Shown here: one piece after another, positions 6,422 through 14,268 of the stretch | Layout: each line of letters opens with the position of its first letter | How positions within the stretch are numbered: the first letter of the stretch is position 1 | Virus record (IMG/VR): IMGVR_UViG_3300032294_000336 | Coordinates: 1 to 31,105 of that record | DNA length: 31,105 bases | Strand: one strand, 5' to 3' | From: a virus | Notes under the pieces: generated by a model | Database searches by the model: none | The model's input: the letters and a program-made list of their open reading frames with translations, nothing else | Told to the model about the DNA's origin: nothing | Made by a program: the position numbers and the translations under genes

Positions 6422-8401
6422 TCACTGAGCGCCCGCGCGCTCGCGCCGGATGGCGTCTTCAATCGCCGACTGGGCGGCGGGCTTGATTTCCTCGCCCATC
6501 GCTTCGCGAATGGCAGCCTCCTCGCCTGGGGGTGAGTAGATTGCCGTGGGCAGCGCGGTGGCGGTCCCTGCTTCTGTGGCGCTCGCACGCCGAGCTTGAG
6601 GAACGGCGCGTTGGTTGAAGTTTTCCAGCGCCCGCACAACTGCTGCGACGTCAGCCGGGTCGCTGGACATCAGCATGTCGGCCATCTTGGCAGCGGTCTT
6701 GTCATTGACTTGCGCTTTGTTCATAAAACGCAGCGCTGAGTTGGCAATCGACCGGCCCCAGCCAGTGCCGGTGGCCATGCTTTCAAGCGTGTCCATCAGC
6801 CAGCCGCCTCCCTCTTCGTTGATCTCGCGGATCATCTGAAGATTTTCAGCGGTATCGCTGCCGCCCAGCACGCGGCTCGCGGTTTTGAATAGCTGGCTCT
6901 CTCTAACCAGCGCCGACTTGAACAGATCAAACTGCGCGTCCGAAGCGAAAAGCGGGCGCAGTTTGTCCTGCATCTCGCGCGAGCCAATGATGCGCCCCGC
7001 GGTGTCCACGCTGGTTTTGGGTTCCATCGCGACGGAATACAGATTGCGCGCCACGCCGGTCTTGAACGCTTCCTTCTCAGCATCGCTGAACCCACGCACC
7101 AGCGCGGCAACCTCTTCATGTTTCATGCGCGGGAACTTCTCCATGCCCGAGCGCATCGCGTCCATAACTTCAGCATCCCCGCGATAGACCGCGCGCGCCT
7201 GTGCGTACTCAGGCACCGCTTGGTCTAGAGCATCCAGAAACTCATTTTTCTTCTGAACGTAGATTCGACCGAGCGAACTGGTCTTGCCAGTCAGCGTGTC
7301 CGTTTCCTTCTCAATCAAAGCGTCAAGCCCCCGCTTGACTTGATCCAGCACCTCGACGGTGGGTGCGAGGCGATCCACTGTTTCGCCGCTGACCGGATCA
7401 ACGACTTTTGCCATCGGCAGTTCGCGACCTTCAGCAGCGAGCAGTTTCTTCGCTTCTTGCACGCCTTGCTGGAACTGCGGCAACTCCAAAAACTTCAGAA
7501 CGTCAGGGTCAGCCACCTCGCCATGCGCATAGGCCGCGTCGTAGTAAGGCGCCGCCTTGGTTCGCATGGTCTGCCGCAGGTTGGCGAGGTCATCAAAATA
7601 GTCTCCAGGTTGCAGCGCGGTTTGCACCTGTTGCATGACGCGCTCGGGCGCCCCCGGCAGCGTAGCCGAGCCGGCTTTCTGCGCACCCATCACTTCTGTG
7701 ATGCGCTCGCTGCCTGTTCCGCCGGTCTTTGCCACGCCCCGCGCGCGGCGCTCCAGCGCGGGCGCGACGTTGGCGACCGTTGCTGGCACACCCACCGCGC
7801 GGTCACGCGCCACCGCCGCCTCGATCTGCTGCGGGGTCATGCCCGTGCGCGCGGCGCTTTCGGCGACCAACTGGGTGGCGCGCTTGGTCGCGCTCGCCTC
7901 GGTCGGGAAAAGACGACTGCGCAACCATCCCGCCGCGCCTTGGATGCCGCGCAGCGCGGGAGGCGTCGCCGCCCCCAACACCCCGCCCATCACGCTGCCC
8001 GCAATAGCCCCCGCTGCTCGATCCCCATCATCCGCATACCCTGCCCCGCTGACCGCGCCGGTAGTCGCTCCGAGCGCGCCCATTTTGGCCAGCGCGCCCA
8101 TCGCGGACCGTTGCATCTGCGCGGTCCCTACAGTCTGCGCGCCAGGGATCATCATTGCTGCCGCGCCTGGGATCATGCCGCCAGCAAACTCCGACACGCC
8201 TGCCGTAACAGGATATTGCTGGGAGAATCGGCCATACTCCCCGCGAATGCGCTGGAGCGCGTCTTCGTAGTTTTCTTGCCCGAGACGAGAGCGCAGCCAA
8301 GCTTCCGCCTCGTCGCCCCAGCCCATGCCCAGCCCTTGGCCGAGCGCAGCGCGGGTGCCACCGACCAATGCCTGCCCTGCGGTCAACGGTTTTTCGGCCA
8401 T
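6422..8401 (-). CDS. Putative internal virion / ejection protein (659 aa)
   Basis: Last gene of the late operon. Residues about 68-160 are Gly/Ala/Met-rich and hydrophobic (FAGGMIPGAAAMMIPGA, GALGATTGAVSGAG, AGAIAGSVMGGVLGAA), resembling the membrane-active segments of podovirus ejection proteins such as P22 gp16. The rest is helical and charged, with a tail of low-complexity Ala/Glu. It follows three other very large helical proteins, the usual place for internal virion proteins. ATG at 8401 overlaps the upstream TGA; a GTG one codon earlier (8404) is also possible. Ejection function is inferred from position and composition. Confidence 0.62.
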   Translation of the reverse strand: MAEKPLTAGQALVGGTRAALGQGLGMGWGDEAEAWLRSRLGQENYEDALQRIRGEYGRFSQQYPVTAGVSEFAGGMIPGAAAMMIPGAQTVGTAQMQRSAMGALAKMGALGATTGAVSGAGYADDGDRAAGAIAGSVMGGVLGAATPPALRGIQGAAGWLRSRLFPTEASATKRATQLVAESAARTGMTPQQIEAAVARDRAVGVPATVANVAPALERRARGVAKTGGTGSERITEVMGAQKAGSATLPGAPERVMQQVQTALQPGDYFDDLANLRQTMRTKAAPYYDAAYAHGEVADPDVLKFLELPQFQQGVQEAKKLLAAEGRELPMAKVVDPVSGETVDRLAPTVEVLDQVKRGLDALIEKETDTLTGKTSSLGRIYVQKKNEFLDALDQAVPEYAQARAVYRGDAEVMDAMRSGMEKFPRMKHEEVAALVRGFSDAEKEAFKTGVARNLYSVAMEPKTSVDTAGRIIGSREMQDKLRPLFASDAQFDLFKSALVRESQLFKTASRVLGGSDTAENLQMIREINEEGGGWLMDTLESMATGTGWGRSIANSALRFMNKAQVNDKTAAKMADMLMSSDPADVAAVVRALENFNQRAVPQARRASATEAGTATALPTAIYSPPGEEAAIREAMGEEIKPAAQSAIEDAIRRERAGAQ

Positions 8402-10845
8402 CACTGTTCTCCATCTGAGGGCGTGGTCATTCGGTAGCGTCCCGAAACGATGTCATCCAACCGCTTTTTCTGCGCTTGCTGAGCATTCTCAAGCGACTTG
8501 ACTGCGTTTTCCAGAATGCGCCTGCGCACTTCAATGCTCTTTGAGTCGAGGCCCGCGACGCTTTGTAAGAGCTTGATGTCGCTGTCGGAAAGTACACCCT
8601 TCATTTTCTCAGCAGCGCTAGAGATCATGGCGCTTTTCAACAGGTTTTCCTGTTCGCGGGTGTTTGCAATTTTGGGGTCTTTGCTCCCTGATTGCTCAAG
8701 CAGAGTGCGCCGCGTCGCGTCCATGATGGTGGTATCGAAGGTGTTTGGATTGATCTCCAAAGCACGCCGGAGATCGCGGGCAGCGCTTTCTGCGGTGCGC
8801 AGCGCGTCTTCAGTTTCAGAACGCAGCCTGAGTTCAGGCGGCGAAAGCTTTTGAGCCTCAGTGGCTTTGCGAGCAGACTCTTCCTGCTTGATGCCGAGAC
8901 CGGCTTGCGCTACACCAAGATTGCCTTGAGCGATTGCAAGCTGTGCCTGCTTAAACATCTCGCCGGAAGCAAGCTTGCGCTCAACATACGAACTCACAAA
9001 GTCGTTGTAATCCTTCGTGCCTGGAGAAAGGCCCATGTCCGCAGCCGCTTTCCCAGCCTCAGACTGCGGGCGACCGCTCTTCATGTATTCCATCAGCAGC
9101 GCACGCCGGTCTTTCATCTCCTCGCCAGCCAGACCACGCAGCGCCGCGACATCTTCGCGCGCCGCGCCCATGCGAGACTTGGCGACCTCCACCCCAAGTT
9201 GCCGACGCATTTGGTCGTCGGCCCGCTGCGCGGCGCGCTCCTCGGAACGATGCGCGGCAAGCTCCTTGCTCGCCATCCCCAGCGACTCACCAAAACTGCC
9301 CGTCCTGGTGGGCGCACCGAACGCTGCCGCGAGTCGGAAATACAATTCCGCTTTGTCCGGTTGCGCTCGTTCTCCGGTCGCAATCTGTTGGAGCATCCGC
9401 TCAAAATTCGCAGTCTCCTGCGCGGCTCGATCCCTCGCGGCCTTGAGTTCCGGCCCATAGGAGGAGGATTCCTGCCCCATGTACCGCTGAACCATGCTCA
9501 TCAAATCCATGGCCGGCTGAGACGGTGGCGTGCTGGCGGGCGGCGGCGGCGCAAGCGATTGGGCAGCAGGGATCGCAACAACCGGGGGTTGCGACTGATC
9601 AGGGACGAACGCTGGCTCAACGCTCCTGGGCAAAACAATTGCCGGCGCATCAGACCCAAGACTTAGCTCGGTCGAATAATCTCGGCTCCCGTCGTCGTCT
9701 TCCAGTCCCCCGCGAGCAAATCGCTTCACTGCGCCGCCGGAAGCATATTTCGCGAAAAGCCGATGCACCCCGCCGCCATGCGCGTACCCAGGGCTGGGGT
9801 CATACGAGGGATTCAGGAGTTGATACGCCCGATGCATTTCCTCGTCGGTTGCGCCTTGGGAACGTGCGCGCTCAATGATGTCTGCATCCGAAACCCCTTG
9901 CGCAGACAGCGTCCTGTAATAGTCCGCGAGCGCTTGCGGCGAGCGATCAAAAATGGTCCCGGCCGTCGGGGTCGTTGTGGTAGTCGGGGTGGTCGTAACA
10001 GGAGGCGTGGTGGTCGTTGGGGTCGAAGTCGTCGGGGTCGTCGTGGCAGGGGTCGTCTGATTTTGAATCACCAGATTGCGCCCAGCTTGCATTTGCGCGT
10101 CTGTGACTCCCTTGCTGCGCAGATGAGAAACCATTTCCCCTTCGGACATCCCTGCCGCAGTCGCCGCATTGTAGTAATCAGCGAGATTTTGCGCGGTGGG
10201 GTTGGCGGCGAGACTCGGGCGCATGGCGATTGCCGGCGCCTTGAGCGTGTTGCCCCAATAATTCCCTGTGGCGCCGAAGATGTCGCGGTTGCTGATCCCG
10301 TATCGCTCCTGAGCCGCTGCAATTTGCGCATCAGTCGGATTCGTTGCAGCAGCATCACGGATTTGCTGCTGTAGCGCGGGCATCCCAGCGCCAGCGCTGC
10401 TGCGAGCAAAATTCTCTGCTTGAGATCCGTACCCGGAATACCCTTGGCCGTAGCGAAACTGCGCCCCCATTGCGTTCCGAATGTCATAGTCGGAAACCCC
10501 ATATTTCGACTTGAGGTCGTTGATTTCCGTAATCGATGCCGTCGGGAACGATTTGAAATAGTCTTGGATTTGTTTATCCAGGGCTTCCTGACCGGCTCCC
10601 TTTGGCCCGAGGGCAGACTTTTGCGCCGGGGAGTATGTGGCGATTGTCGGGACGACTCGGCCGCGCGCCGTCGTGTCGTACTGCTCCCCAAGATAGAGCG
10701 GCGTGGACGAGACGCGATTCATGTAGTCTGTCCGATACCGTTCGTATGCCGCTTTCGTGGCATCCGTAGCGTCGGCAGGCACCGATCCCAGCGTTGCTGA
10801 TGCAACGCCCAGTTGTTTCATCAGCCGGTCAAGTTCCACGCCCAT
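8401..10845 (-). CDS. Large modular virion protein with Thr/Pro linker (814 aa)
   Basis: An N-terminal half built of short helical modules is joined by a Thr/Pro-rich linker (res 264-296). The element G-[VIM]-S-x-x-[DE]-[IM] recurs four times (GVSDYDI 116, GISNRDI 183, GMSEGEM 232, GVSDADI 317), and the block LADYY followed by a GxTDxxM helix appears on both sides of the linker. Residues 354-380 hold AHGGG, ASGGA and FARGG, a Gly-Gly motif shared with two other proteins here. The C-terminal 350 residues are charged coiled-coil helices. It lies between the 1136-aa repeat protein and the ejection-like protein, so an internal virion protein is likely. No named family recognised. Confidence 0.6.
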   Translation of the reverse strand: MGVELDRLMKQLGVASATLGSVPADATDATKAAYERYRTDYMNRVSSTPLYLGEQYDTTARGRVVPTIATYSPAQKSALGPKGAGQEALDKQIQDYFKSFPTASITEINDLKSKYGVSDYDIRNAMGAQFRYGQGYSGYGSQAENFARSSAGAGMPALQQQIRDAAATNPTDAQIAAAQERYGISNRDIFGATGNYWGNTLKAPAIAMRPSLAANPTAQNLADYYNAATAAGMSEGEMVSHLRSKGVTDAQMQAGRNLVIQNQTTPATTTPTTSTPTTTTPPVTTTPTTTTTPTAGTIFDRSPQALADYYRTLSAQGVSDADIIERARSQGATDEEMHRAYQLLNPSYDPSPGYAHGGGVHRLFAKYASGGAVKRFARGGLEDDDGSRDYSTELSLGSDAPAIVLPRSVEPAFVPDQSQPPVVAIPAAQSLAPPPPASTPPSQPAMDLMSMVQRYMGQESSSYGPELKAARDRAAQETANFERMLQQIATGERAQPDKAELYFRLAAAFGAPTRTGSFGESLGMASKELAAHRSEERAAQRADDQMRRQLGVEVAKSRMGAAREDVAALRGLAGEEMKDRRALLMEYMKSGRPQSEAGKAAADMGLSPGTKDYNDFVSSYVERKLASGEMFKQAQLAIAQGNLGVAQAGLGIKQEESARKATEAQKLSPPELRLRSETEDALRTAESAARDLRRALEINPNTFDTTIMDATRRTLLEQSGSKDPKIANTREQENLLKSAMISSAAEKMKGVLSDSDIKLLQSVAGLDSKSIEVRRRILENAVKSLENAQQAQKKRLDDIVSGRYRMTTPSDGEQ
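9958..10056 (-). repeat. Thr/Pro low-complexity linker repeat in the 814-aa protein
   Basis: About 33 codons made almost only of Thr and Pro (TTTPTTSTPTTTTPPVTTTP is typical), written on the plus strand as repeated GTCGT/GGTCG units. It separates two copies of the same helical module, so it probably acts as an extended flexible spacer. Such codon repeats can change length by slippage. Confidence 0.85.
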
Positions 10846-10857
10846 TTTTGTTTCCTC

Positions 10858-13800
10858 TTAGTTCGTGCGCGCCAGCCCGGTCCCAAACAGCGCTAGCTGA
10901 GCGATTTGCGACAGCGGCGATGCAGAATAAGTCTGCCCCGTCCCTTGCCCCTGCCCGCTTGTGGTTGTCGGGACGTAGGGGGCAATCCCGCGAAGCTGAT
11001 TGTTGAGCCACTCGACTTGCGAGCGCGGGTAATTGAGTTGCTCATAATACTGATTTTGCGCGGCGGTCAGTTCTGCCTGCTGTTGCCGTTGCTGCGCTTG
11101 TCCCGCTGCCTCTAGTGCGGCAACGTCTGCCGCGCGCAGCCCCTGTTCCTGCACCGCGAGTTGCGCCAGCGCGCCCGCCGCTGCCTGAGCCCGCGCTGCG
11201 TCAGCCCCGGCTGCCGTCGCAGCAGTCGCGCCCATGTTGGCGAGATTTGCCTGCTGAGTCGCCGTCAGGTTGCCCAGCGTCTGGGCCTGCTGACCGTATT
11301 GGCCCGCTGCGGTCAGTTGCTGGGCGTTGGCCTGCTGCTGGAGATTCGCGAGTTGACCCGCGCCTTGCAGGATAGCCTGTTGCTGAGCACCAGTCAGATT
11401 CCCGATGTTCAAACCGATTTGGCCCAACTGGCTCGCGCCTTGCAGTTGCTGGCCCACGGACGCCTGCTGCACATCCGCTAGCGCTCGGCCAATATTCAGC
11501 AAAGCAGCTTGTTGGGCGGTTGTCATTTGCCCCATCGTCTGCCCAGCTTGGCCGATCTGCGCGGCACCGGAGAGCCGCTGCGCAGCCTCGGCCTGCGCCG
11601 CAGCCGACTGAGCCTGCGCCGCTTGCAGCAACGCCGATTGCTGCGCGGCAGTCAGTCGCCCGGCCTCGACCCCGAACTGCCCGATCTGCGTGCCGGCAGT
11701 CAGTGCGCGAGCAAGATCGGCTTGTTGCGCTGCCTGCGCCGCCTGCGCCGCCTGCAATGACGCGGCTTGCTGCTGCGACCCCAACGTGCCCAGGGCCTGC
11801 CCCGCCTGAGATTGCGCCTGCGCCGCCGCAAGCGCGCGCGCCGCATCGGACGTCTGCGCGGCTTGCGTAGCCTGTGCCGCTTGCAATGAAGCGGCTTGCG
11901 CCTGCGTGCCCAGCCCACCCATCGTCCCCGCAAGCGCCGCCTGCGTCTGCGCTGCCCCCAGCGACCGTGCTGCGTCGGACGCCCGCGCCGCTTGTGCAGC
12001 CTGCGCTGCCTGGAGTTGCGCCGCCTGCTGCTGGGTGCCCAGCGTGCCCAGAGTCTGCCCGACTTGCGCCTGCGTCTGAGCCGCCGCAAGCGCCCGTGCC
12101 GCGTCCGTGGCCTGCGCGGCTTGCGTGGCTTGCGCTGCCCCGATCTCTGCCGCCTGCTGCTGCGAGCCGAGAGTCCCGAGCGTTTGCCCGACCTGAGCCT
12201 GCGTCTGCGCTGCTGCAAGCGCCCGCGCCGCGTCTGTGGCCTGCGCGGCCTGGGCAGCCTGCGCCGCGCTGACGCCTAGTTGCTGCTGGCCGAGCCCGGC
12301 TTGCGTTTGGGCCTGCCCGACGCCCAGCAAAGTCTGCGCCTGCTGATTGGCCAGTTGCCCAGCGGTCTGGCCCAGCGAACCGAGAGCTTGCATTTGCTGG
12401 CCAGTCAACTGCCCGGCTGTCTGCCCGAGTTGCGCATATTGCCCCGCACCCTGAAGCAAGCGCGAGATGTCGCCGCTAGCAATTTGCCCGGCTGTTGCGC
12501 CAAGCTGCCCCCTGCGCGCTAAATCCGCTTGCGATGCGCTGATCGCCTGCCCGTACCCCTGCTGGAGCGCGAGCGCTTGCTCTCGCAGAATTGCGTCCTG
12601 GGTATCTCGCAACGCGCGAGAACCAAACTCCCCCATGCGCCCAGACCCAAATTGGCCAGCTTTAATGAAGGCATCCGAAACAGCCGGCAAGAGGCTTTCT
12701 CGCAAATTGCGAGCGCCGCGCTGAGCAATGACGTCCAGCACGCCAGACTGGAACGGGTTGAAATACTGACCGAGATCGGCGGCGCTTGATTGCGCAGCGC
12801 TGCGCAGATACGGGTCTGCCGCAGCTATTGCCCGCTCAGCCAGCGCGGCGCTTGTCACGTCACCGGAAGCCCCGAGATAGGGCGCGGCGGCCTGCGTTGC
12901 GTCCATGCCGGCTGCGCGTTGTAGCGCAGGCGCGGCAGTCTGCAACGCATCCATCCCCGCAGCGCGGCCGAATGCCGTCTGTCCCGCCCCTAGGGCTTGC
13001 TGAGCAACATCGGGGCGCACATATCGACCCTGCTCCGCTTCCAGTCTGTTTGCCGTTTCGATGTCGCCGGCCGCTGCGGCACGCTGCGCAGCAACGCTCA
13101 GATACGGAGTCGCAGCAGTCAATCCGCCACGGGTTAACGAGGCGGCTTGCGATGCTGCAAGCTGCCCCGCAGTCTGAATATTGCCGGCCGCCTGCGCTCC
13201 ACTCACTGCCCCCGTCAGCATTGGCTGAGCAATGTCCAGGCCGCCGCGAGTGAGCGCGCCCGCTTGCGCCGCTTCCAGCCTGTTTGCCGTCTCGATGTCT
13301 CCCGCCGCTGCCGCTCGCTGCGCTGCGGGGCTGGCATATTCTCTCCCGATAGCCAGACCTGTTTGTTGCAGCGCAGCGTTTTGTGCCGCTCGCAGTTCAT
13401 CGGCGGTCTGCACCCGACCCGCTGCTGCCGCTTGTCCGGTTGCCTCATCAATCAGAGGGCGGGCAATCGACAGCCCCGATTGCGCCAACGCGGCGGCCTG
13501 ATCAGACCGCAGTTGCCCTGCGGTGTTGACCCCGGCTGCCTGCTGAATCATCCCCGTGCCAGCGTCGATACGCGGATTCGCCGCGCCAACTGCGCTCATC
13601 CCGACAGCAGCATTCAGATTCGGCGCGAGCGCTCGCGAGCCTGCCGCGTAATCAATGCCGCTCAATTGGCCAAGCTGCTGCTGGATGTAGCCTCCAGCGA
13701 CCGACGCTGGGTCGAGTCCCTGCGCCCGTGCGGCGAGTGGCGACAGTTGCGCCAGCGCGCCGCCGTAATTCATCCCAGAGAGCGCTGCTGACTGCTGGTT

Positions 13801-14268
13801 GAAATAAGGGGTCGCAGCCGCTGCGCCGCTCGTTGAGATAGCTTGCGAGAGATACGGGGAGTAGCTTGACGCCGGTTGCCCGTAATTGATGCCGCCGAGC
13901 AGATTCGACTGGGCGCCTAGCCGGTCCCTCGCGGCTTGCACCGGGTCCAGCCCCGTGGCCCTCGACAGATAGTCGTTCGCGGCCGACAAAGCACCCGCCC
14001 CGCCCGAGAGCCCTTGCAGCCCGGAGCGGGCTTCCGCGAGCCCAGGCGACCACGCTCCTTGATTTTCTCGGACCGCCCTGTAAGCGTCGGTTTGCAGGTC
14101 CGACATGCCCGCGACGGTCGGGAGCGAGTATGGTTGATACGGTGTGCTCGCAACATTCAGCGCGGCATTCACCTGATTGTAAATCGCTTCTTGCATCCAT
14201 CTCGGCGTTTCCGTCGAAGATGTCGTCGCCGAAAAAGACGACAGCGGCGTCCCTTGGAAAATGCTCAT
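10858..14268 (-). CDS. Giant Ala/Gln-rich tandem-repeat virion protein (1136 aa)
   Basis: Largest protein of the window. The N-terminus (res 1-60, TPRWMQEAIYNQVNAALN) is unique. Residues 243-413 hold four and a part copies of a 39-residue repeat (core AAGDIETANRLEAAQAG), and residues 649-1032 hold nine copies of a 43-residue repeat rich in Ala and Gln (core GQTLGTLGSQQQAA ... DAARALAAAQTQA). Between them, about res 500-600, a less repetitive part (FNPFQSGVLDVIAQRGARNL, FIKAGQFGSGRMGEFGSR) looks conserved. The C-terminus ends YYEQLNYPRSQVEWLNNQLR plus a Gly/Thr tail. It is predicted almost wholly helical and sits in the late region beside ejection-like proteins. A role as internal core, ejection-tube or tape-measure-like protein is inference. 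Confidence 0.68.
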   Translation of the reverse strand: MSIFQGTPLSSFSATTSSTETPRWMQEAIYNQVNAALNVASTPYQPYSLPTVAGMSDLQTDAYRAVRENQGAWSPGLAEARSGLQGLSGGAGALSAANDYLSRATGLDPVQAARDRLGAQSNLLGGINYGQPASSYSPYLSQAISTSGAAAATPYFNQQSAALSGMNYGGALAQLSPLAARAQGLDPASVAGGYIQQQLGQLSGIDYAAGSRALAPNLNAAVGMSAVGAANPRIDAGTGMIQQAAGVNTAGQLRSDQAAALAQSGLSIARPLIDEATGQAAAAGRVQTADELRAAQNAALQQTGLAIGREYASPAAQRAAAAGDIETANRLEAAQAGALTRGGLDIAQPMLTGAVSGAQAAGNIQTAGQLAASQAASLTRGGLTAATPYLSVAAQRAAAAGDIETANRLEAEQGRYVRPDVAQQALGAGQTAFGRAAGMDALQTAAPALQRAAGMDATQAAAPYLGASGDVTSAALAERAIAAADPYLRSAAQSSAADLGQYFNPFQSGVLDVIAQRGARNLRESLLPAVSDAFIKAGQFGSGRMGEFGSRALRDTQDAILREQALALQQGYGQAISASQADLARRGQLGATAGQIASGDISRLLQGAGQYAQLGQTAGQLTGQQMQALGSLGQTAGQLANQQAQTLLGVGQAQTQAGLGQQQLGVSAAQAAQAAQATDAARALAAAQTQAQVGQTLGTLGSQQQAAEIGAAQATQAAQATDAARALAAAQTQAQVGQTLGTLGTQQQAAQLQAAQAAQAARASDAARSLGAAQTQAALAGTMGGLGTQAQAASLQAAQATQAAQTSDAARALAAAQAQSQAGQALGTLGSQQQAASLQAAQAAQAAQQADLARALTAGTQIGQFGVEAGRLTAAQQSALLQAAQAQSAAAQAEAAQRLSGAAQIGQAGQTMGQMTTAQQAALLNIGRALADVQQASVGQQLQGASQLGQIGLNIGNLTGAQQQAILQGAGQLANLQQQANAQQLTAAGQYGQQAQTLGNLTATQQANLANMGATAATAAGADAARAQAAAGALAQLAVQEQGLRAADVAALEAAGQAQQRQQQAELTAAQNQYYEQLNYPRSQVEWLNNQLRGIAPYVPTTTSGQGQGTGQTYSASPLSQIAQLALFGTGLARTN
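11173..12324 (-). repeat. Nine tandem copies of a 129-bp (43-codon) repeat
   Basis: Copies begin at residues 649, 692, 735, 778, 821, 861, 904, 947 and 990 of the 1136-aa protein. All are 43 codons long except the fifth copy (res 821-860), which has lost three. The first five share DAARAL or a close variant near position 30 of the unit; the last four have drifted to a QIGQ/QLGQ ... LTxAQQ pattern yet keep the exact 43-residue period. Confidence 0.85.
13030..13542 (-). repeat. Four and a part tandem copies of a 117-bp (39-codon) repeat
   Basis: Copies begin at residues 243, 282, 321, 360 and 399 (the last is partial, to about 413) of the 1136-aa protein. The consensus is AAGxIxTAxxLxAxQAxxLT then RGGLxIAxP. 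Copies three and five share AAGDIETANRLEA exactly but with synonymous base changes, so the sameness is held at protein level. Confidence 0.82.

Noticed and set aside
7340-8437. Plus-strand open frame of 365 codons opposite the 659-aa ejection-like gene
   Set aside because: It is a high-GC shadow: Arg/His/Ala-rich without domain or membrane pattern, while the minus frame has sensible protein sequence, an ATGA-coupled start and fits the operon.
9958-10056. GTCGT-rich stretch as a CRISPR or regulatory repeat
   Set aside because: It codes in frame for a Thr/Pro linker; there are no spacers, palindromic repeats or cas genes.
12786-13791. Plus-strand open frames of 155 and 214 codons opposite the repeat protein
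   Set aside because: They arise from the repetitive GC-rich coding of the opposite strand, contain Arg/Cys/Ser-rich low-quality sequence, and no RBS or family match is visible.
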